Positions 17,550 through 26,163 are shown, counted from the first letter of the stretch. The stretch: 64,000 bases of DNA from Phycisphaeraceae bacterium (GCA_028277745.1 JANQFR010000076.1:1-64000), one strand, 5' to 3'. Notes: a model not told the origin generated them from the letters alone. Translations and numbers: made by a program.

Positions 17550-18062
17550 ATGCCTGTTCACCCCGACCCCGCGACCATCCGAGACCTGCTCCAGGCGGGA
17601 TATCGGTACGCCTGGACGCTGACCCAGGACCGCGACGCGGCGGAAGACCTGCTTCATGACGCCTGCCTGTCGCTGGCGCGGGGGTCGCGGCCGTGGAGCC
17701 GGGGCCTGCTGTTCAGGGCGATCAAGCACCGCTGTATCGACGCTCACCGCCGCCGGGAGCGCACGGTCGCCGAGGCCCGGTTCGACGCGGCGGGGTTGGC
17801 CGAATATGCCGAGGATTCCAGCGAAGACGGGGTGCTGGCGCGGCTGATCCAGACGGATGAGGTGGAGCACGCCCTGTCCCGATTGAGCGACACGGAGCGG
17901 GAGGTGGTCTACCTGGCGTGGTGTGAAAACTACACCGCACGAGAGATCGCCCGCGCGGTCAGCCGGCCGCGCAACACGGTCCTGAGCGTGCTGCACCGGG
18001 CCCGTCAGAAACTACGCGTCTGGCTCCAGACGTCCGACCAGAGCCGGAGGGCAGGCTCATGA
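17550..18062 (+). CDS. ECF-type RNA polymerase sigma factor
   Basis: A 170-residue sigma-70 family protein with only regions 2 and 4. Region 2 (YAWTLTQDRDAAEDLLHDAC, then FRAIKHRCIDAHRRR) and region 4 (LSDTEREVVYLAWCENYTA, REIARAVSRPRNTVLSVLHRARQKL) are both clear. The gene overlaps the next (ATGA at 18059-18062), a membrane protein of anti-sigma type. Together with a periplasmic thioredoxin downstream, this suggests an envelope-stress or redox-sensing unit. No autoregulatory ECF promoter was identified with confidence in the 17386-17549 gap. Confidence 0.9.
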   Translation: MPVHPDPATIRDLLQAGYRYAWTLTQDRDAAEDLLHDACLSLARGSRPWSRGLLFRAIKHRCIDAHRRRERTVAEARFDAAGLAEYAEDSSEDGVLARLIQTDEVEHALSRLSDTEREVVYLAWCENYTAREIARAVSRPRNTVLSVLHRARQKLRVWLQTSDQSRRAGS

Positions 18063-18643
18063 ACACCACCGCTTACGACACGCGCGCCCGGGTCCGAGGC
18101 TTCTACGCACGGCAGTCGCTGCGCCCCGAGAAGATGGTCGAGATCATGTCCGACCTGTCCGCCGTCGAGACGCCCCCCCATCATCGGAGGTTCGGCGGCT
18201 GGCGGCAGGCGGGCCTGCTGGCCGCCGCGCTGGCGCTCATGGGCTTCGTCGGCTGGGCCTGGCTGTCGGCCGACTCGCTCGACCGGGTGGTGGCGCGTGA
18301 GATCGCCCTCAACCACGTCAAGGGGCTCAAGCCGGATTACCCGGCGAACGGCTTCGGCGACCTGTCGGGGATGACCGACAAGCTCGGGTTTACGCCGTTC
18401 GCTCCCGATGCCCTGGCGGGCCAGGGCTTCGAGCTGGTGGGGGCCCGCTACTGCTCGGTTCAGGATTGCATGGCGGTTCAGCTGCGCCTCACCGACCGCG
18501 ACAACCGGGCGTGGACCCTCTATCAGGTCCGGCCCAACGCGGAGCTCGCCGAGCTGGAGTCGACCGAGGTCGCTGTCGATGGTGTCCGCGTGCGTTTGTG
18601 GAAAGAGTCGGGGCTGGTCATGGGGCTGGCCCACAATCAATGA
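18059..18643 (+). CDS. Membrane anti-sigma factor candidate with periplasmic Cys pair
   Basis: A 194-residue single-pass membrane protein, translationally coupled to the ECF sigma gene. The N-terminal 50 residues would be cytoplasmic and bind sigma. One helix lies near residues 52-69 (GLLAAALALMGFVGWAWL). About 125 residues would then be periplasmic. No HxxxCxxC zinc anti-sigma motif is present. The only two cysteines in the whole protein are C132 and C137 (YCSVQDC), both on the predicted periplasmic side. The anti-sigma role is inferred from position and topology, and the redox role from the Cys pair and the thioredoxin neighbour. Confidence 0.7.
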   Translation: MNTTAYDTRARVRGFYARQSLRPEKMVEIMSDLSAVETPPHHRRFGGWRQAGLLAAALALMGFVGWAWLSADSLDRVVAREIALNHVKGLKPDYPANGFGDLSGMTDKLGFTPFAPDALAGQGFELVGARYCSVQDCMAVQLRLTDRDNRAWTLYQVRPNAELAELESTEVAVDGVRVRLWKESGLVMGLAHNQ

Positions 18644-18675
18644 ACGATCACCCCCCCTTTTTGAAGGAGAAAGTC

Positions 18676-19098
18676 ATGAGAATGTTCAACGTGCAATCGA
18701 CCCTGGTGCTCGCCGTCGTGATGATGGGTTCGCCCGCCGCGTGGGCCCAAAGCGATCCCCCGCCCGGCCCCGAGCTGATCGCGGTGAAGTTCCACGCCGA
18801 CTGGTGCGGGTCGTGCAAAGCGATGGGCGACACGTTCACCGACCTGGCCAGCAAGCTCGACAGCGAGCCGGTCCTGTTCGTCGAGCTCGACCTGACCACC
18901 AGCGCCCAGTCCGATCAGGCGGGCTACCTCATGAATGTCATAGGCGGCGAGGACATCTGGTCCGAGTACGGCGGGAAGACGGGATTCATCCTGCTGATCG
19001 ATCCCGAAGAGATGAATGTGGTGGGCAAGCTCACCCGGGACATGGGTTTCAAGGAGATGGTGGCTGCCATCCACGACGCCCGTCAATCAGCCTCGTGA
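18676..19098 (+). CDS. Exported thioredoxin-fold protein
   Basis: A 140-residue protein with signal peptide (STLVLAVVMMGSPAAWAQ) and a thioredoxin domain with active site WCGSCK (C44, C47). The start ATG 18676 has AAGGAG at 18664-18669, so the longer frame is rejected. A GFILLIDPEEMNV segment supplies the strand following the catalytic helix. The usual cis-Pro is not obvious before that strand (GKTGFILLID), which is atypical for a classical thioredoxin. It lies 32 bases after the anti-sigma candidate. A reductase or oxidase acting on the anti-sigma Cys pair is a reasonable inference. Confidence 0.85.
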   Translation: MRMFNVQSTLVLAVVMMGSPAAWAQSDPPPGPELIAVKFHADWCGSCKAMGDTFTDLASKLDSEPVLFVELDLTTSAQSDQAGYLMNVIGGEDIWSEYGGKTGFILLIDPEEMNVVGKLTRDMGFKEMVAAIHDARQSAS

Positions 19099-19121
19099 GC
19101 GCCGTGTCGTGGCGCTTTATT

Positions 19122-19151
19122 GAAGCCCAGGGACCGCAGTCCCTGGGCTTC
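19122..19151. repeat. Dispersed hairpin repeat, family C copy 2
   Basis: GAAGCCCAGGGA (19122-19133), loop CCGCAG, TCCCTGGGCTTC (19140-19151): the same perfect 12-bp stem as copy 1, with a different loop that keeps GCA. It lies in the convergent gap between the thioredoxin and PhoD-like genes. Confidence 0.85.
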
Positions 19152-19161
19152 TCAGTGCGCG

Positions 19162-20208
19162 CTAAAGCTCCAGTTCGCTGAGTGGGAAGCGGGTGGAGGT
19201 GAGGACCTCGCCGGCGCCGGACACGCCCTCGAGCGTGATGACCGGGTCGTCGTCGGACCAGTCGATCCGGATCAGGCCGAAGTTGGGCTGGCGGTAGACG
19301 CCGCCGATGCGGAAGCGGTTGGGGTCGTTGACGGTGTTGCTGCCCCAGTTGAAGCCGGAGGAGGTGAGGTCGTAGAGGGGATAGGGGACGCCCTTTTCGG
19401 TGTCGCGTGAGATCTCGACGAGGTGGCGGTCGCCGGAGATGAACAGGACGCCGTTGGCCTTGGCGTTGGCGATGAGTTGGTAGAGGCGTCGCCGCTCGTG
19501 GGGCATGTTGCCCCAGGTCTCCCAGCGGTGCTCGTGGGCGATGACCTGGATGCTGGAGGCGATGATGCGCAGGTCGGCGGGCTGTTTGAGCTGCTGTTCG
19601 AGCCAGGCCCACTGCGCGTCGCCGAGCAGCGTGCCCTGGCCGTCGGCGTTGGGGATGTAGGGCCCCAGGCCTTTGACCCGGCCCTTGGGGTTGCGGGTGA
19701 GTGGCGAGCGGAAGTAGCGGGTGTCGAGCAGGATGACCTGCACCCGCTTGCCCTCGGGGCCGAAGGTCCAGGCGCCGTAGACGCCGGGCCGGGTCCAGCG
19801 GGGCGAGTCGGCGGGCTCCTCGAAGAAGGTCAGCAGCAGCGCCTGGGACGCGTCTTTGAGTGGGTACTCGACGCCGGCGTCGTTGAGGCCGTAGTCGTGA
19901 TCGTCCCAGGTGGCGAGGATCGGGCAGGTCGCCTTGAGTTTCTGGTAGCCGGGCATGGCGCCCAACTCGGCGTACTTCACGGCGATGTCGTTGGGCGTCG
20001 TCGGCTTGTCGGGGACGTCGGCGTAAATGTTGTCGCCGATGAAGAGGAACAACTGCGGGTCCTGGGCGACGATGGTGTCCCAGATCGGCTGGTCGCGGTC
20101 GGACCGGGCGCAGGACCCGAACGCGATGGTGGTCAGCGGCTCCTGAGGCTGGCCCGTGCAGGGCAGGGCGAGCAGCAGGGCCAGAACGGACGCGGCGGTG
20201 CGAAACAT
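19162..20208 (-). CDS. PhoD-like secreted alkaline phosphatase
   Basis: A 348-residue exported phosphoesterase. Its signal peptide is TAASVLALLLALPCTG. Motifs typical of PhoD-type metallophosphatases appear in order: IAFGSCARSDRD (D and C metal site), LFIGDNIYAD (GDNIY), ATWDDHDYGLND (WDDHDYG), LDTRYFRSP and LFISGDRHLVEISR (SGDRH). The enzyme would release phosphate from phosphodiesters or monoesters in the periplasm. It lacks the N-terminal domain of Bacillus-type PhoD. No Pho box was recognised upstream. A family D hairpin lies upstream, belonging to the RNase H 3' end. Confidence 0.92.
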   Translation of the reverse strand: MFRTAASVLALLLALPCTGQPQEPLTTIAFGSCARSDRDQPIWDTIVAQDPQLFLFIGDNIYADVPDKPTTPNDIAVKYAELGAMPGYQKLKATCPILATWDDHDYGLNDAGVEYPLKDASQALLLTFFEEPADSPRWTRPGVYGAWTFGPEGKRVQVILLDTRYFRSPLTRNPKGRVKGLGPYIPNADGQGTLLGDAQWAWLEQQLKQPADLRIIASSIQVIAHEHRWETWGNMPHERRRLYQLIANAKANGVLFISGDRHLVEISRDTEKGVPYPLYDLTSSGFNWGSNTVNDPNRFRIGGVYRQPNFGLIRIDWSDDDPVITLEGVSGAGEVLTSTRFPLSELEL

Positions 20209-20306
20209 GACGGGCCTCCCAGTTCGGCGGTTTACTGGGTTATAGCGATCGCCCGCGGAAGAACGGTGGATGAGGCGGGCGGGTTAACGGTTTATTGACA
20301 ATTCCC

Positions 20307-20336
20307 CGTTTAGCGCCGGCCCGCAGGGCCGGGCTG
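20307..20336. repeat. Dispersed hairpin repeat, family D copy 1
   Basis: A 30-base element beginning CGTTTAGCG, with stem CCGGCCC-GCA-GGGCCGG and end GCTG. It is identical (opposite strand) to 27929-27958, with a one-base variant at 55956. It lies 11 bases past the RNase H stop codon. Confidence 0.8.
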
Positions 20337-20347
20337 TCGTGAATGGC

Positions 20348-20770
20348 TCACGACGTGAGCACGGTGTCGGCCTGGGCGTCCATCGCGATATTGGCCAGCT
20401 GATCGGCCCGCTTGTTCTTCTCCCGCCGGACGTGGGTGAGCGTCCAGTTGTCGAACCCGGCGAGGCGCTGGACCGCCTGCTGGAAGAGCGGCTTGAGGTC
20501 GGGGGACTTGACGCGGTATTCGCCGTGGATCTGGCGGACCATCAGCTCGGAGTCGCTGTGGATATCGATCCGCCCGGCGCCGAGGTCGGCGGCGGCGTCG
20601 AGAGCGCGGAGCAGGCCGTTGTACTCCGCAACGTTGTTCGTGGTCTTGCCGAGGAAGTAACCGGCCTCAAGCAGCGGCTGGTCGTTGTCGGCGTCGACGA
20701 TCACCACGCCCGCCGCGGCGGGGCCGGGGTTGCCGCGGGCGCCGCCGTCGATGTGGATGGTGCAGTGCAT
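20348..20770 (-). CDS. rnhA: Ribonuclease HI family protein
   Basis: A 140-residue RNase H fold enzyme. The start at ATG 20770 leads directly into HIDGGARGNPGPAAAGVV. Catalytic acids D8, E49 (NNVAEYNGLLRAL), D73 (IHSDSELMV) and D123 (KRADQLANIAM) are all present. The C-terminal end keeps HVRREKNKRAD. It lacks the basic protrusion of E. coli RNase HI, as in the RNase HI-like group that has reverse-transcriptase-like annotation. It lies 20 bases downstream of the zinc-ribbon coiled-coil gene on the same strand, a common pairing in bacteria. Confidence 0.92.
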   Translation of the reverse strand: MHCTIHIDGGARGNPGPAAAGVVIVDADNDQPLLEAGYFLGKTTNNVAEYNGLLRALDAAADLGAGRIDIHSDSELMVRQIHGEYRVKSPDLKPLFQQAVQRLAGFDNWTLTHVRREKNKRADQLANIAMDAQADTVLTS

Positions 20771-20790
20771 GTGGATGGGGTCGGCCGGGA

Positions 20791-21543
20791 TTACTTCGAG
20801 CCGATCGCGGCCTTCAGGTCGGACGTGATGACGAGGATGCGGCCGCAGTTGGGGCAGTTGACCAGCGCGTCGGGGTTGCTCATCGCCGCGTTGACCGCCT
20901 GGATGGGCAGGGCCATGTAACACTCGCCGCAGGTGTATTCCATGCGGCGGCGGTCCTGCTCCTCGATCTCAGCGAGGGCCTCGCCGTCATGGTTATGCGC
21001 CAGCCGGTCATAGACCCGCAACGTTTCGCCGTCGATCTCCCGGGCGGCGTCGTCGCGCTCGGCGGTGACCTCGTCGAGCCGGTCCTTCACTTCGGCCTCG
21101 GCCTCGGCCAGCTCGTTCTGGGCGCCCCTGACCAGCTTCTGCTGATCAGCGATCTTGGCGTCGACCTCCGCGATCTGCGTCTGGGTCGCCTCGGTCTTGT
21201 CCATCGCCTCGAGCGCCTTCTCCTCCGCTTCGCTCTTCTCGATCTTGAGCGTGTTGACCTCAACCAGCAGGGCGGAATACTCCTTGTTGCTGGTCACGTT
21301 GTTCATGCGGTCGCGCAGCTCTTGGATGCGCGCATCGGCGGTCCCCACCTCGGTCTCCAGGTTGTGGGTCTGGACCTTGGCGAGCTTGAGTTGTTCGGTG
21401 AGTTCGGCGTGCTGGCGTTGGAACTGGGCGAGCTTGGCGTTGAGGTTGTCGAGGCGGCGGGAACGGGCGTCAAGACGGCTGCGCAGACCACGGACCTGGA
21501 GGTCGACATGGTGCAGGGCCCGTAGTTTTTCTTGCAGGGTCAA
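20791..21543 (-). CDS. Coiled-coil protein with C4 zinc ribbon (CT398/DUF164-like)
   Basis: A roughly 250-residue protein made of a long antiparallel coiled coil (residues about 10-185, heptad-rich, with NVTSNKEYSALLVEVNTLK in the middle) followed by a C4 zinc ribbon, CGEC...CPNCGRIL. This is the CT398/DUF164 architecture, often encoded next to RNase H-type genes and proposed to act in RNA or translation-related assembly. TTG 21543 with GGAG seven bases upstream is preferred; TTG 21573 is also in frame. Function is not established for the family. Confidence 0.85.
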   Translation of the reverse strand: MTLQEKLRALHHVDLQVRGLRSRLDARSRRLDNLNAKLAQFQRQHAELTEQLKLAKVQTHNLETEVGTADARIQELRDRMNNVTSNKEYSALLVEVNTLKIEKSEAEEKALEAMDKTEATQTQIAEVDAKIADQQKLVRGAQNELAEAEAEVKDRLDEVTAERDDAAREIDGETLRVYDRLAHNHDGEALAEIEEQDRRRMEYTCGECYMALPIQAVNAAMSNPDALVNCPNCGRILVITSDLKAAIGSK

Positions 21544-21761
21544 GGAGGGTCTCCAGCGGGTGGGAGTCGTCAATTCCTACTATAAGCGACGGGGCGGGGT
21601 TCGCCAACACGCGGCGGGGCGTCGACCCGGCCGATTGTGCCGGTTCGCCCGCGGTTTTCCCCGCCGCCCGCCCCCGCCGCGGCTTGACCGCGGTGGGTCG
21701 GCGCGCAACAATTCCTGTTCCGAAAGAGGCCGCGCCCTCTTTATCATTAGATTAAGGATTC

Positions 21762-22172
21762 ATGAAGATGATTGACCAGGACGAGCAACTGCGGCTGGAA
21801 GGCCGGAAAATCCTCATTGTCGACGACGATTCGGAGGTCCGGGCCGCGATCGACAACGCCCTCCAGGCGGAAGGGGCCCTGACCCAGACCTGCGGCGACG
21901 GCAACTCGGCGGTGCGGATCTGTGAGGTCGACCCCCCCGATCTCGTCGTCCTGGACATGATGCTGCCCAAACGCAGCGGGTTCCTGGTCCTTGAAAAGAT
22001 CAAGCGGTTCGATAAGGCCCCCTACGTCATCATGGTCACCGCCAACGAAGGCCGGCGTCACCAGCAGTACGCCGAGGCCCTCGGGGTCGACGGCTACGTC
22101 CTCAAGCCCGTGCGCCTCGAGCGGCTGATCACCCTGGCCCAGGAACTGCTCGAAGGCCCGGCCGAGGAGTGA
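21762..22172 (+). CDS. Single-domain response regulator
   Basis: A 136-residue stand-alone receiver. The fold signature is complete: DDD at 21-23 for magnesium, phospho-acceptor D65 (LVVLDMMLP), T93 (MVTANEG) and K115 (YVLKPVRLE). There is no output domain, so it should act by protein contact (CheY- or Spo0F-like, or as a phosphorelay shuttle). No histidine kinase is nearby. The start ATG 21762 follows AAGGATTC. It is followed by two secreted-protein genes on the same strand, but the 146-base gap argues against a tight operon. Confidence 0.93.
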   Translation: MKMIDQDEQLRLEGRKILIVDDDSEVRAAIDNALQAEGALTQTCGDGNSAVRICEVDPPDLVVLDMMLPKRSGFLVLEKIKRFDKAPYVIMVTANEGRRHQQYAEALGVDGYVLKPVRLERLITLAQELLEGPAEE

Positions 22173-22318
22173 CCGCCTCCCCCAGTCCCGGGCGGCCTGG
22201 TTAGCCGGGCGAGCATTGCGCCGGGTGTTTTCCTATAATGGATGGCGACTCGCAAGCCCACGTGCTTCAAGGAGTTGCCCGTGGGTTTGACTGCGCATCC
22301 CCTCATGGAGATGGCGAC

Positions 22319-23527
22319 ATGCCCAATTCCCGACGCTCCGCGACGCGTTGGCTGATTCCCGTTCTGCTCGGCCCGCTCGCTTGCCTCGCCTCGACGCTCG
22401 TTGCCGCCGAACAAGCCACCGTCACCACCAAAGACGGCCGCAAGCTCACCGGGCAGCTGCTTCAGCAGACCCCCGAAACCATCACCCTCGAGATCTCCGG
22501 CATCCGGACGCCGATCGAGATGGACACCGTCGAGTCCGTCCAGATCGGCGCCACCGTCGATGAGATCTACCAGCAGCGCAAGGCCGATCTCGACCCCACC
22601 GACTTCGATGCCGGCTACGGCCTCGCCTACTTCCTGTTTGAGAACAAGATGTACAGCGCCGCCAAGACCGAACTGGCCGAACTGGCCAAGCGGTTCCCCG
22701 ACAATGATCAGATCGCCAGGCTCGAGACCGTGATCGACCAGCGCGTCAAGCTGCTCGCCGACCCCGGCGGGACCGTCCCGGTCCGTCCCGCCGCTCGTCC
22801 GACGCAGCCGGCCGGCGATCAGGCGGAGCAGCCCGCTCCCGAAGACCAGCTGCTGACGACCGAGCAGGTCAACCTGATCCGTCTCTGGGAGCTCCCCGCC
22901 GATCTGCTGGGCACTCAGCCGCGGATCACCATCCCCAAGGACGCGATCCGGGAGTTTCTCGACGTGTATCGCGACCACGACCGGGTCCCCAAGGGCAGGA
23001 CCGCCCAGCGGGACTTCCTCGCCCTCAAGGGGTACGAACAGCTGGACCTGCTCTTCCAGCTCCGCGCCCGCGAGTTTTATCAGGACGTGATCGTCCGCGA
23101 CGACCCGCCCGCTCTCGCCCCGTTCCGCCGCATCATCAACCCGACCTACGTTGCCCGGTTCTTCCGCCGGCATTTCGGGACCGGGCAGGTCCCCGACTTC
23201 TACCTCATCGGCCGGAACCCCAACGGCGTCGCCGAAGCCTACACCAACTTCTACATCCTCTCGGAAACGAATATCAACGGCGCCCCGATGATCAACCGGG
23301 CCGAACCCGAAAAGTCCCTGCTCCTTCAATGGGGGCTCCCGCGTGACGCCGCGTCGTTCCCCGCGCCGGACGTCCCCGGCTGGCGCCCGTTCTTCGCCGC
23401 GGGGCTCGACGACCCCCGTTTCCTTGAGTACGTTCGCTGGATCCAAAGGCTGTTCAATCCCAAGCCGAATTACGGCATCAGCTTCACCCTGCCCCAACCC
23501 CCCGACCCCGACGTCGAATCCCCGTGA
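22319..23527 (+). CDS. Secreted protein with N-terminal small beta-barrel-like domain, unknown function
   Basis: A 402-residue protein. ATG 22319 yields a signal peptide (TRWLIPVLLGPLACLASTLVAA). The mature start (VTTKDGRKLTGQLLQQTPET and ITLEISGIRTPIEMDTVESV) has the form of an SH3-like strand domain often seen at the start of planctomycete secreted proteins. A helical TPR-like stretch (AAKTELAELAKRFPDNDQIA) and a larger conserved-looking C-terminal part follow. That part has IINPTYVARFFRRHFG and LLLQWGLPRDA. No enzyme motif was recognised. Its stop is 26 bases before the next gene, so the two are probably cotranscribed. Confidence 0.75.
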   Translation: MPNSRRSATRWLIPVLLGPLACLASTLVAAEQATVTTKDGRKLTGQLLQQTPETITLEISGIRTPIEMDTVESVQIGATVDEIYQQRKADLDPTDFDAGYGLAYFLFENKMYSAAKTELAELAKRFPDNDQIARLETVIDQRVKLLADPGGTVPVRPAARPTQPAGDQAEQPAPEDQLLTTEQVNLIRLWELPADLLGTQPRITIPKDAIREFLDVYRDHDRVPKGRTAQRDFLALKGYEQLDLLFQLRAREFYQDVIVRDDPPALAPFRRIINPTYVARFFRRHFGTGQVPDFYLIGRNPNGVAEAYTNFYILSETNINGAPMINRAEPEKSLLLQWGLPRDAASFPAPDVPGWRPFFAAGLDDPRFLEYVRWIQRLFNPKPNYGISFTLPQPPDPDVESP

Positions 23528-23553
23528 CCGGCTCCCTTGCGAGGACCTTTTCT

Positions 23554-24912
23554 GTGATCAAGACCCTTCTCACCACGTCCCTGTTCGCGGCTCTGGGCCT
23601 GGCCCAGGTCGGCTGCAACCAGCAGGCCGCCCAGCAGGCCCAGGCCCAGAACGACCTGGCCAAGGCCGTCACGCTCATCGAGACCGCGGAGCGCGGCTTC
23701 ATCCCCGAGGATCAGAAAGCCGGCGAGGGCGCCGATGACGCGCTGGCGCACCGCAACCAGGAGTTGGGCAAGGCGCTGACCGATCTCGACGCCGCGATCG
23801 CCTCGGGCAGCCCCCAGCAGCAGGCCGCCGCCGGCCAGCTCAAGGCGATGGTGCTGTTGTCCGACGCCCGGTTTCAGACCCGTGAGGCCCTCGCCGCTTA
23901 CGCCGAGCTGGCGCCGCAGGCGGTCGCGCTGATGCGGTACCTGATCAACGTGGATCGCGGCGACGCCGGCGTCGCCGCGCTGCAGGTGGATGAGTCCGCC
24001 ATGCTGCAACAGCTCGCCGCGGAGTCCCAACGCCAGTCGGCCCGGCAGCAGCAGTTGACCCAACGGGCCGATGAGCTCAAGCGCCAACTCGCCGCCCTGC
24101 AGGCCGAGGTCCAGCAGCACAAGACCGAGGCCCAGCAGGCCAGCGCCGTCGCGGCGGACCTGCGGAGCAAGGCGTTCACCGCCGAGGGCGACGCCCGGTT
24201 CGACCTCGCCGACCAGGCGGCCGACTCGACCCTGGCCGCGGACAAGGCCTCGGCCGCCGCGGACAAGGTGACTTCCCGGATCGACAAGCTCGACGTCCAG
24301 CTCCGACTGGTCGACGCCGAGCTCAAGGGCGTCGACCTGGTGATCACTCGTCTGGAGGAGCGTAGCCGCGAGACGCGGGAGCGTGAGTCGCAGCGCGTCA
24401 CTGCCCGCAGCTCGGCCGAGGCCGATCAGACCAAGGCCGCAGAGGAGCTGGTCAGCTATTTCAACCAGATGACCGAGGCCTACGCCCAGCGGGTCGACCA
24501 GCCCCTGCTCGCCGCAGGCGAGCGCGCCGCGGAGGCCGTCGCCACCCTGCGGCAGGCCGTGAACGCTGCTCCCCGCGCCAGCCGGGCCGCGGTCGAGCAG
24601 GACCTGCTCGCCGCCTTCACCACCCAGGCCCACGTCCTTACCGAACACGCCCTGGCCGCCCAGAACTTCGGCCAGACCATCTCCGTCGTCATCGCGTCGG
24701 GCGACCGGCTGCTCCCCGCCGTCGCGTCGCAGTTCAAGCAGACCGCCGACGACCTCACCCAGAAGCAGGGCCAGATCATCGACCAGGCCCGGCAGGTGAT
24801 CACGGACGGCGTCGATCTGGCCAACCGCCTCGGGGATGAGGCCGCCCTCACGCAAAAGGCGTTCCTCGAAGCCTATGAGCAGCGGCTCAACGGGTCCGAC
24901 CTGCGCCGGTGA
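23554..24912 (+). CDS. Coiled-coil envelope protein, probable lipoprotein
   Basis: About 452 residues. GTG 23554 has GAGGA at 23541-23545; GTG 23524, overlapping the preceding stop, is in frame. The N-terminus (TLLTTSLFAALGLAQVGC) is a signal peptide ending in Cys with an imperfect lipobox. The rest is almost entirely alpha-helical and coiled coil, rich in A, Q, E and K, with a long stretch at residues about 145-300. No catalytic motif is visible. A structural or scaffolding role in the envelope, together with the gene upstream, is the most that can be said. Confidence 0.75.
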   Translation: MIKTLLTTSLFAALGLAQVGCNQQAAQQAQAQNDLAKAVTLIETAERGFIPEDQKAGEGADDALAHRNQELGKALTDLDAAIASGSPQQQAAAGQLKAMVLLSDARFQTREALAAYAELAPQAVALMRYLINVDRGDAGVAALQVDESAMLQQLAAESQRQSARQQQLTQRADELKRQLAALQAEVQQHKTEAQQASAVAADLRSKAFTAEGDARFDLADQAADSTLAADKASAAADKVTSRIDKLDVQLRLVDAELKGVDLVITRLEERSRETRERESQRVTARSSAEADQTKAAEELVSYFNQMTEAYAQRVDQPLLAAGERAAEAVATLRQAVNAAPRASRAAVEQDLLAAFTTQAHVLTEHALAAQNFGQTISVVIASGDRLLPAVASQFKQTADDLTQKQGQIIDQARQVITDGVDLANRLGDEAALTQKAFLEAYEQRLNGSDLRR

Positions 24913-24934
24913 GCCCTGCTCAACCCCACCGGCC

Positions 24935-25705
24935 TTATGCCGTGAACGCCACGACCAGTTCCGGCCCTTCGCCGTAGATTTGACCGTCGTAGCCGCCCCA
25001 ACGGCCGGTGACCGTGAACCCGTACGATGTGATGCGCCCGATCAACTCATCGGGGTAATAACACCGCATCGCGATCCGCAGCACCGCCTCGTCCACAAGC
25101 CGGCCGTCCCGGTGAAGCTGATAGATCAGATCGGGGTACAGCACGAGCGGCTCGGTTTGGCAACGCTCGAGGCGTTCGATCAGGCGGATGGTCCCGTCCG
25201 GCGTTTCTTTCTCGTCGGAAAGCCGCTCCCGCGGCACGGCCCACGCCTCGATCAGCGACGCGCGGTCGGTGTTGGGGTTGAACACGTTGAGAATCGCTTC
25301 CCCGCCGGGCTTGAGATGACGGCGGATCGTGGCGAACAGGCCGTCCACCTGTTCGTCGGTCTCGAGGTTCTGCATCACGCGGAACGGGGCGGTGATCAGG
25401 TCGAACCGGCCGCCCAGCCGCAGGTCGGTGATGTCGCCTTCCTCGACGCGGGCCCGCTCCGCCGGGACGCGGGCGGCGTCGAGCTTCCGGCGGCAGAGGT
25501 CGAGCATGGCCGGGGAGTGGTCCACCCCCTGGATGAAGCCGCACGACGCCGCCAGCGGGAGCAGCACCCGCCCTGTCCCGCAGCCCAGCTCCAGCACCCG
25601 GGCGGCAGGGCCCTGGAGGCGGCCGCGGTAGAAACTCACATCGTCGTACGGGTCAGCGAAAAGGTCGTAATAACGGGCGGCCCGTTCTCGGTAGCCGGGA
25701 TCCAT
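24935..25705 (-). CDS. Class I SAM-dependent methyltransferase
   Basis: A 256-residue Rossmann methyltransferase. Motif I is VLELGCGTGRVLLPLA, the acidic loop is GVDHSPAMLDLC, and motif II/III regions follow (EEGDITDLRL; FDLITAPFRVMQNL). FKPGG-like KPGGEAILNVFNP precedes a C-terminal beta-rich part. ATG 25705 with CTGGAG six bases upstream is chosen over the longer frame. The substrate is unknown. It follows rpsT on the minus strand, but the strong terminator at 25762-25788 separates them. Confidence 0.9.
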   Translation of the reverse strand: MDPGYRERAARYYDLFADPYDDVSFYRGRLQGPAARVLELGCGTGRVLLPLAASCGFIQGVDHSPAMLDLCRRKLDAARVPAERARVEEGDITDLRLGGRFDLITAPFRVMQNLETDEQVDGLFATIRRHLKPGGEAILNVFNPNTDRASLIEAWAVPRERLSDEKETPDGTIRLIERLERCQTEPLVLYPDLIYQLHRDGRLVDEAVLRIAMRCYYPDELIGRITSYGFTVTGRWGGYDGQIYGEGPELVVAFTA

Positions 25706-25761
25706 GGGGTGCTCCAGATGAGCCCCGCGGCTCGGCGGGGCGCGTCCCACCATGGGCGCAG

Positions 25762-25788
25762 AAAAAACCCCGCCGAAGGTCGGCGGGG
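25762..25788 (-). terminator. Intrinsic terminator after rpsT
   Basis: On the minus strand, CCCCGCCGA (25788-25780), loop CCT, TCGGCGGGG (25776-25768) and then TTTTTT (25767-25762). It is a perfect 9-bp stem with a six-T tail, 36 bases past the rpsT stop. Confidence 0.92.
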
Positions 25789-25824
25789 CGGTGATTTCGT
25801 TCGTGCGAAAGCCGTGCCTCCGCC

Positions 25825-26100
25825 TTACGCCGCGCCCGCCTTCTTGGCATTAAACCTGGCGGCCAAGCGGGACTTATAGCGGGCGGCGGTGTTCTTGTGC
25901 ATCGCCGGGGTTGAGGCGACCTGGTCGAGGATCTTGTATAGGCCGTCGAGCTGCTTCTGGGCGTCGTCCACGGAGCCGTGGAGGATAGCCTCGCGGTACT
26001 CCTTGGCGGCCTCGCGGAAGCGGGTCTTACGCCAGCGGTTGCGGGCGCGTTGCTTGACGTTCTGGCGGATGCGTTTCTTGGCGCTCAGCGAGTGGGCCAT
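25825..26100 (-). CDS. rpsT: Ribosomal protein bS20
   Basis: A 91-residue basic protein of the 30S subunit that binds 16S rRNA. The start HSLSAKKRIRQNVKQRARNR is the classic S20 signature, followed by the helical bundle ending in MHKNTAARYKSRLAARFNAK. ATG 26100 with AAAGGAA five bases upstream is certain, and the longer frame is an artefact. It is monocistronic, with its own promoter (26135-26163) and terminator (25762-25788). Confidence 0.97.
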   Translation of the reverse strand: MAHSLSAKKRIRQNVKQRARNRWRKTRFREAAKEYREAILHGSVDDAQKQLDGLYKILDQVASTPAMHKNTAARYKSRLAARFNAKKAGAA

Positions 26101-26134
26101 GGGGATTCCTTTGGTCGGCGTAGTCGAGCCGCGT

Positions 26135-26163
26135 AATGTAGGCGATGGCGGCGAGCGTGTAAA
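26135..26163 (-). promoter_or_regulatory. Candidate rpsT promoter
   Basis: On the minus strand, TTTACA (26163-26158), a 17-base spacer and TACATT (26140-26135). This gives 5/6 and 4/6 consensus matches with ideal spacing. The predicted leader is about 28 bases before the rpsT ATG. Confidence 0.5.
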
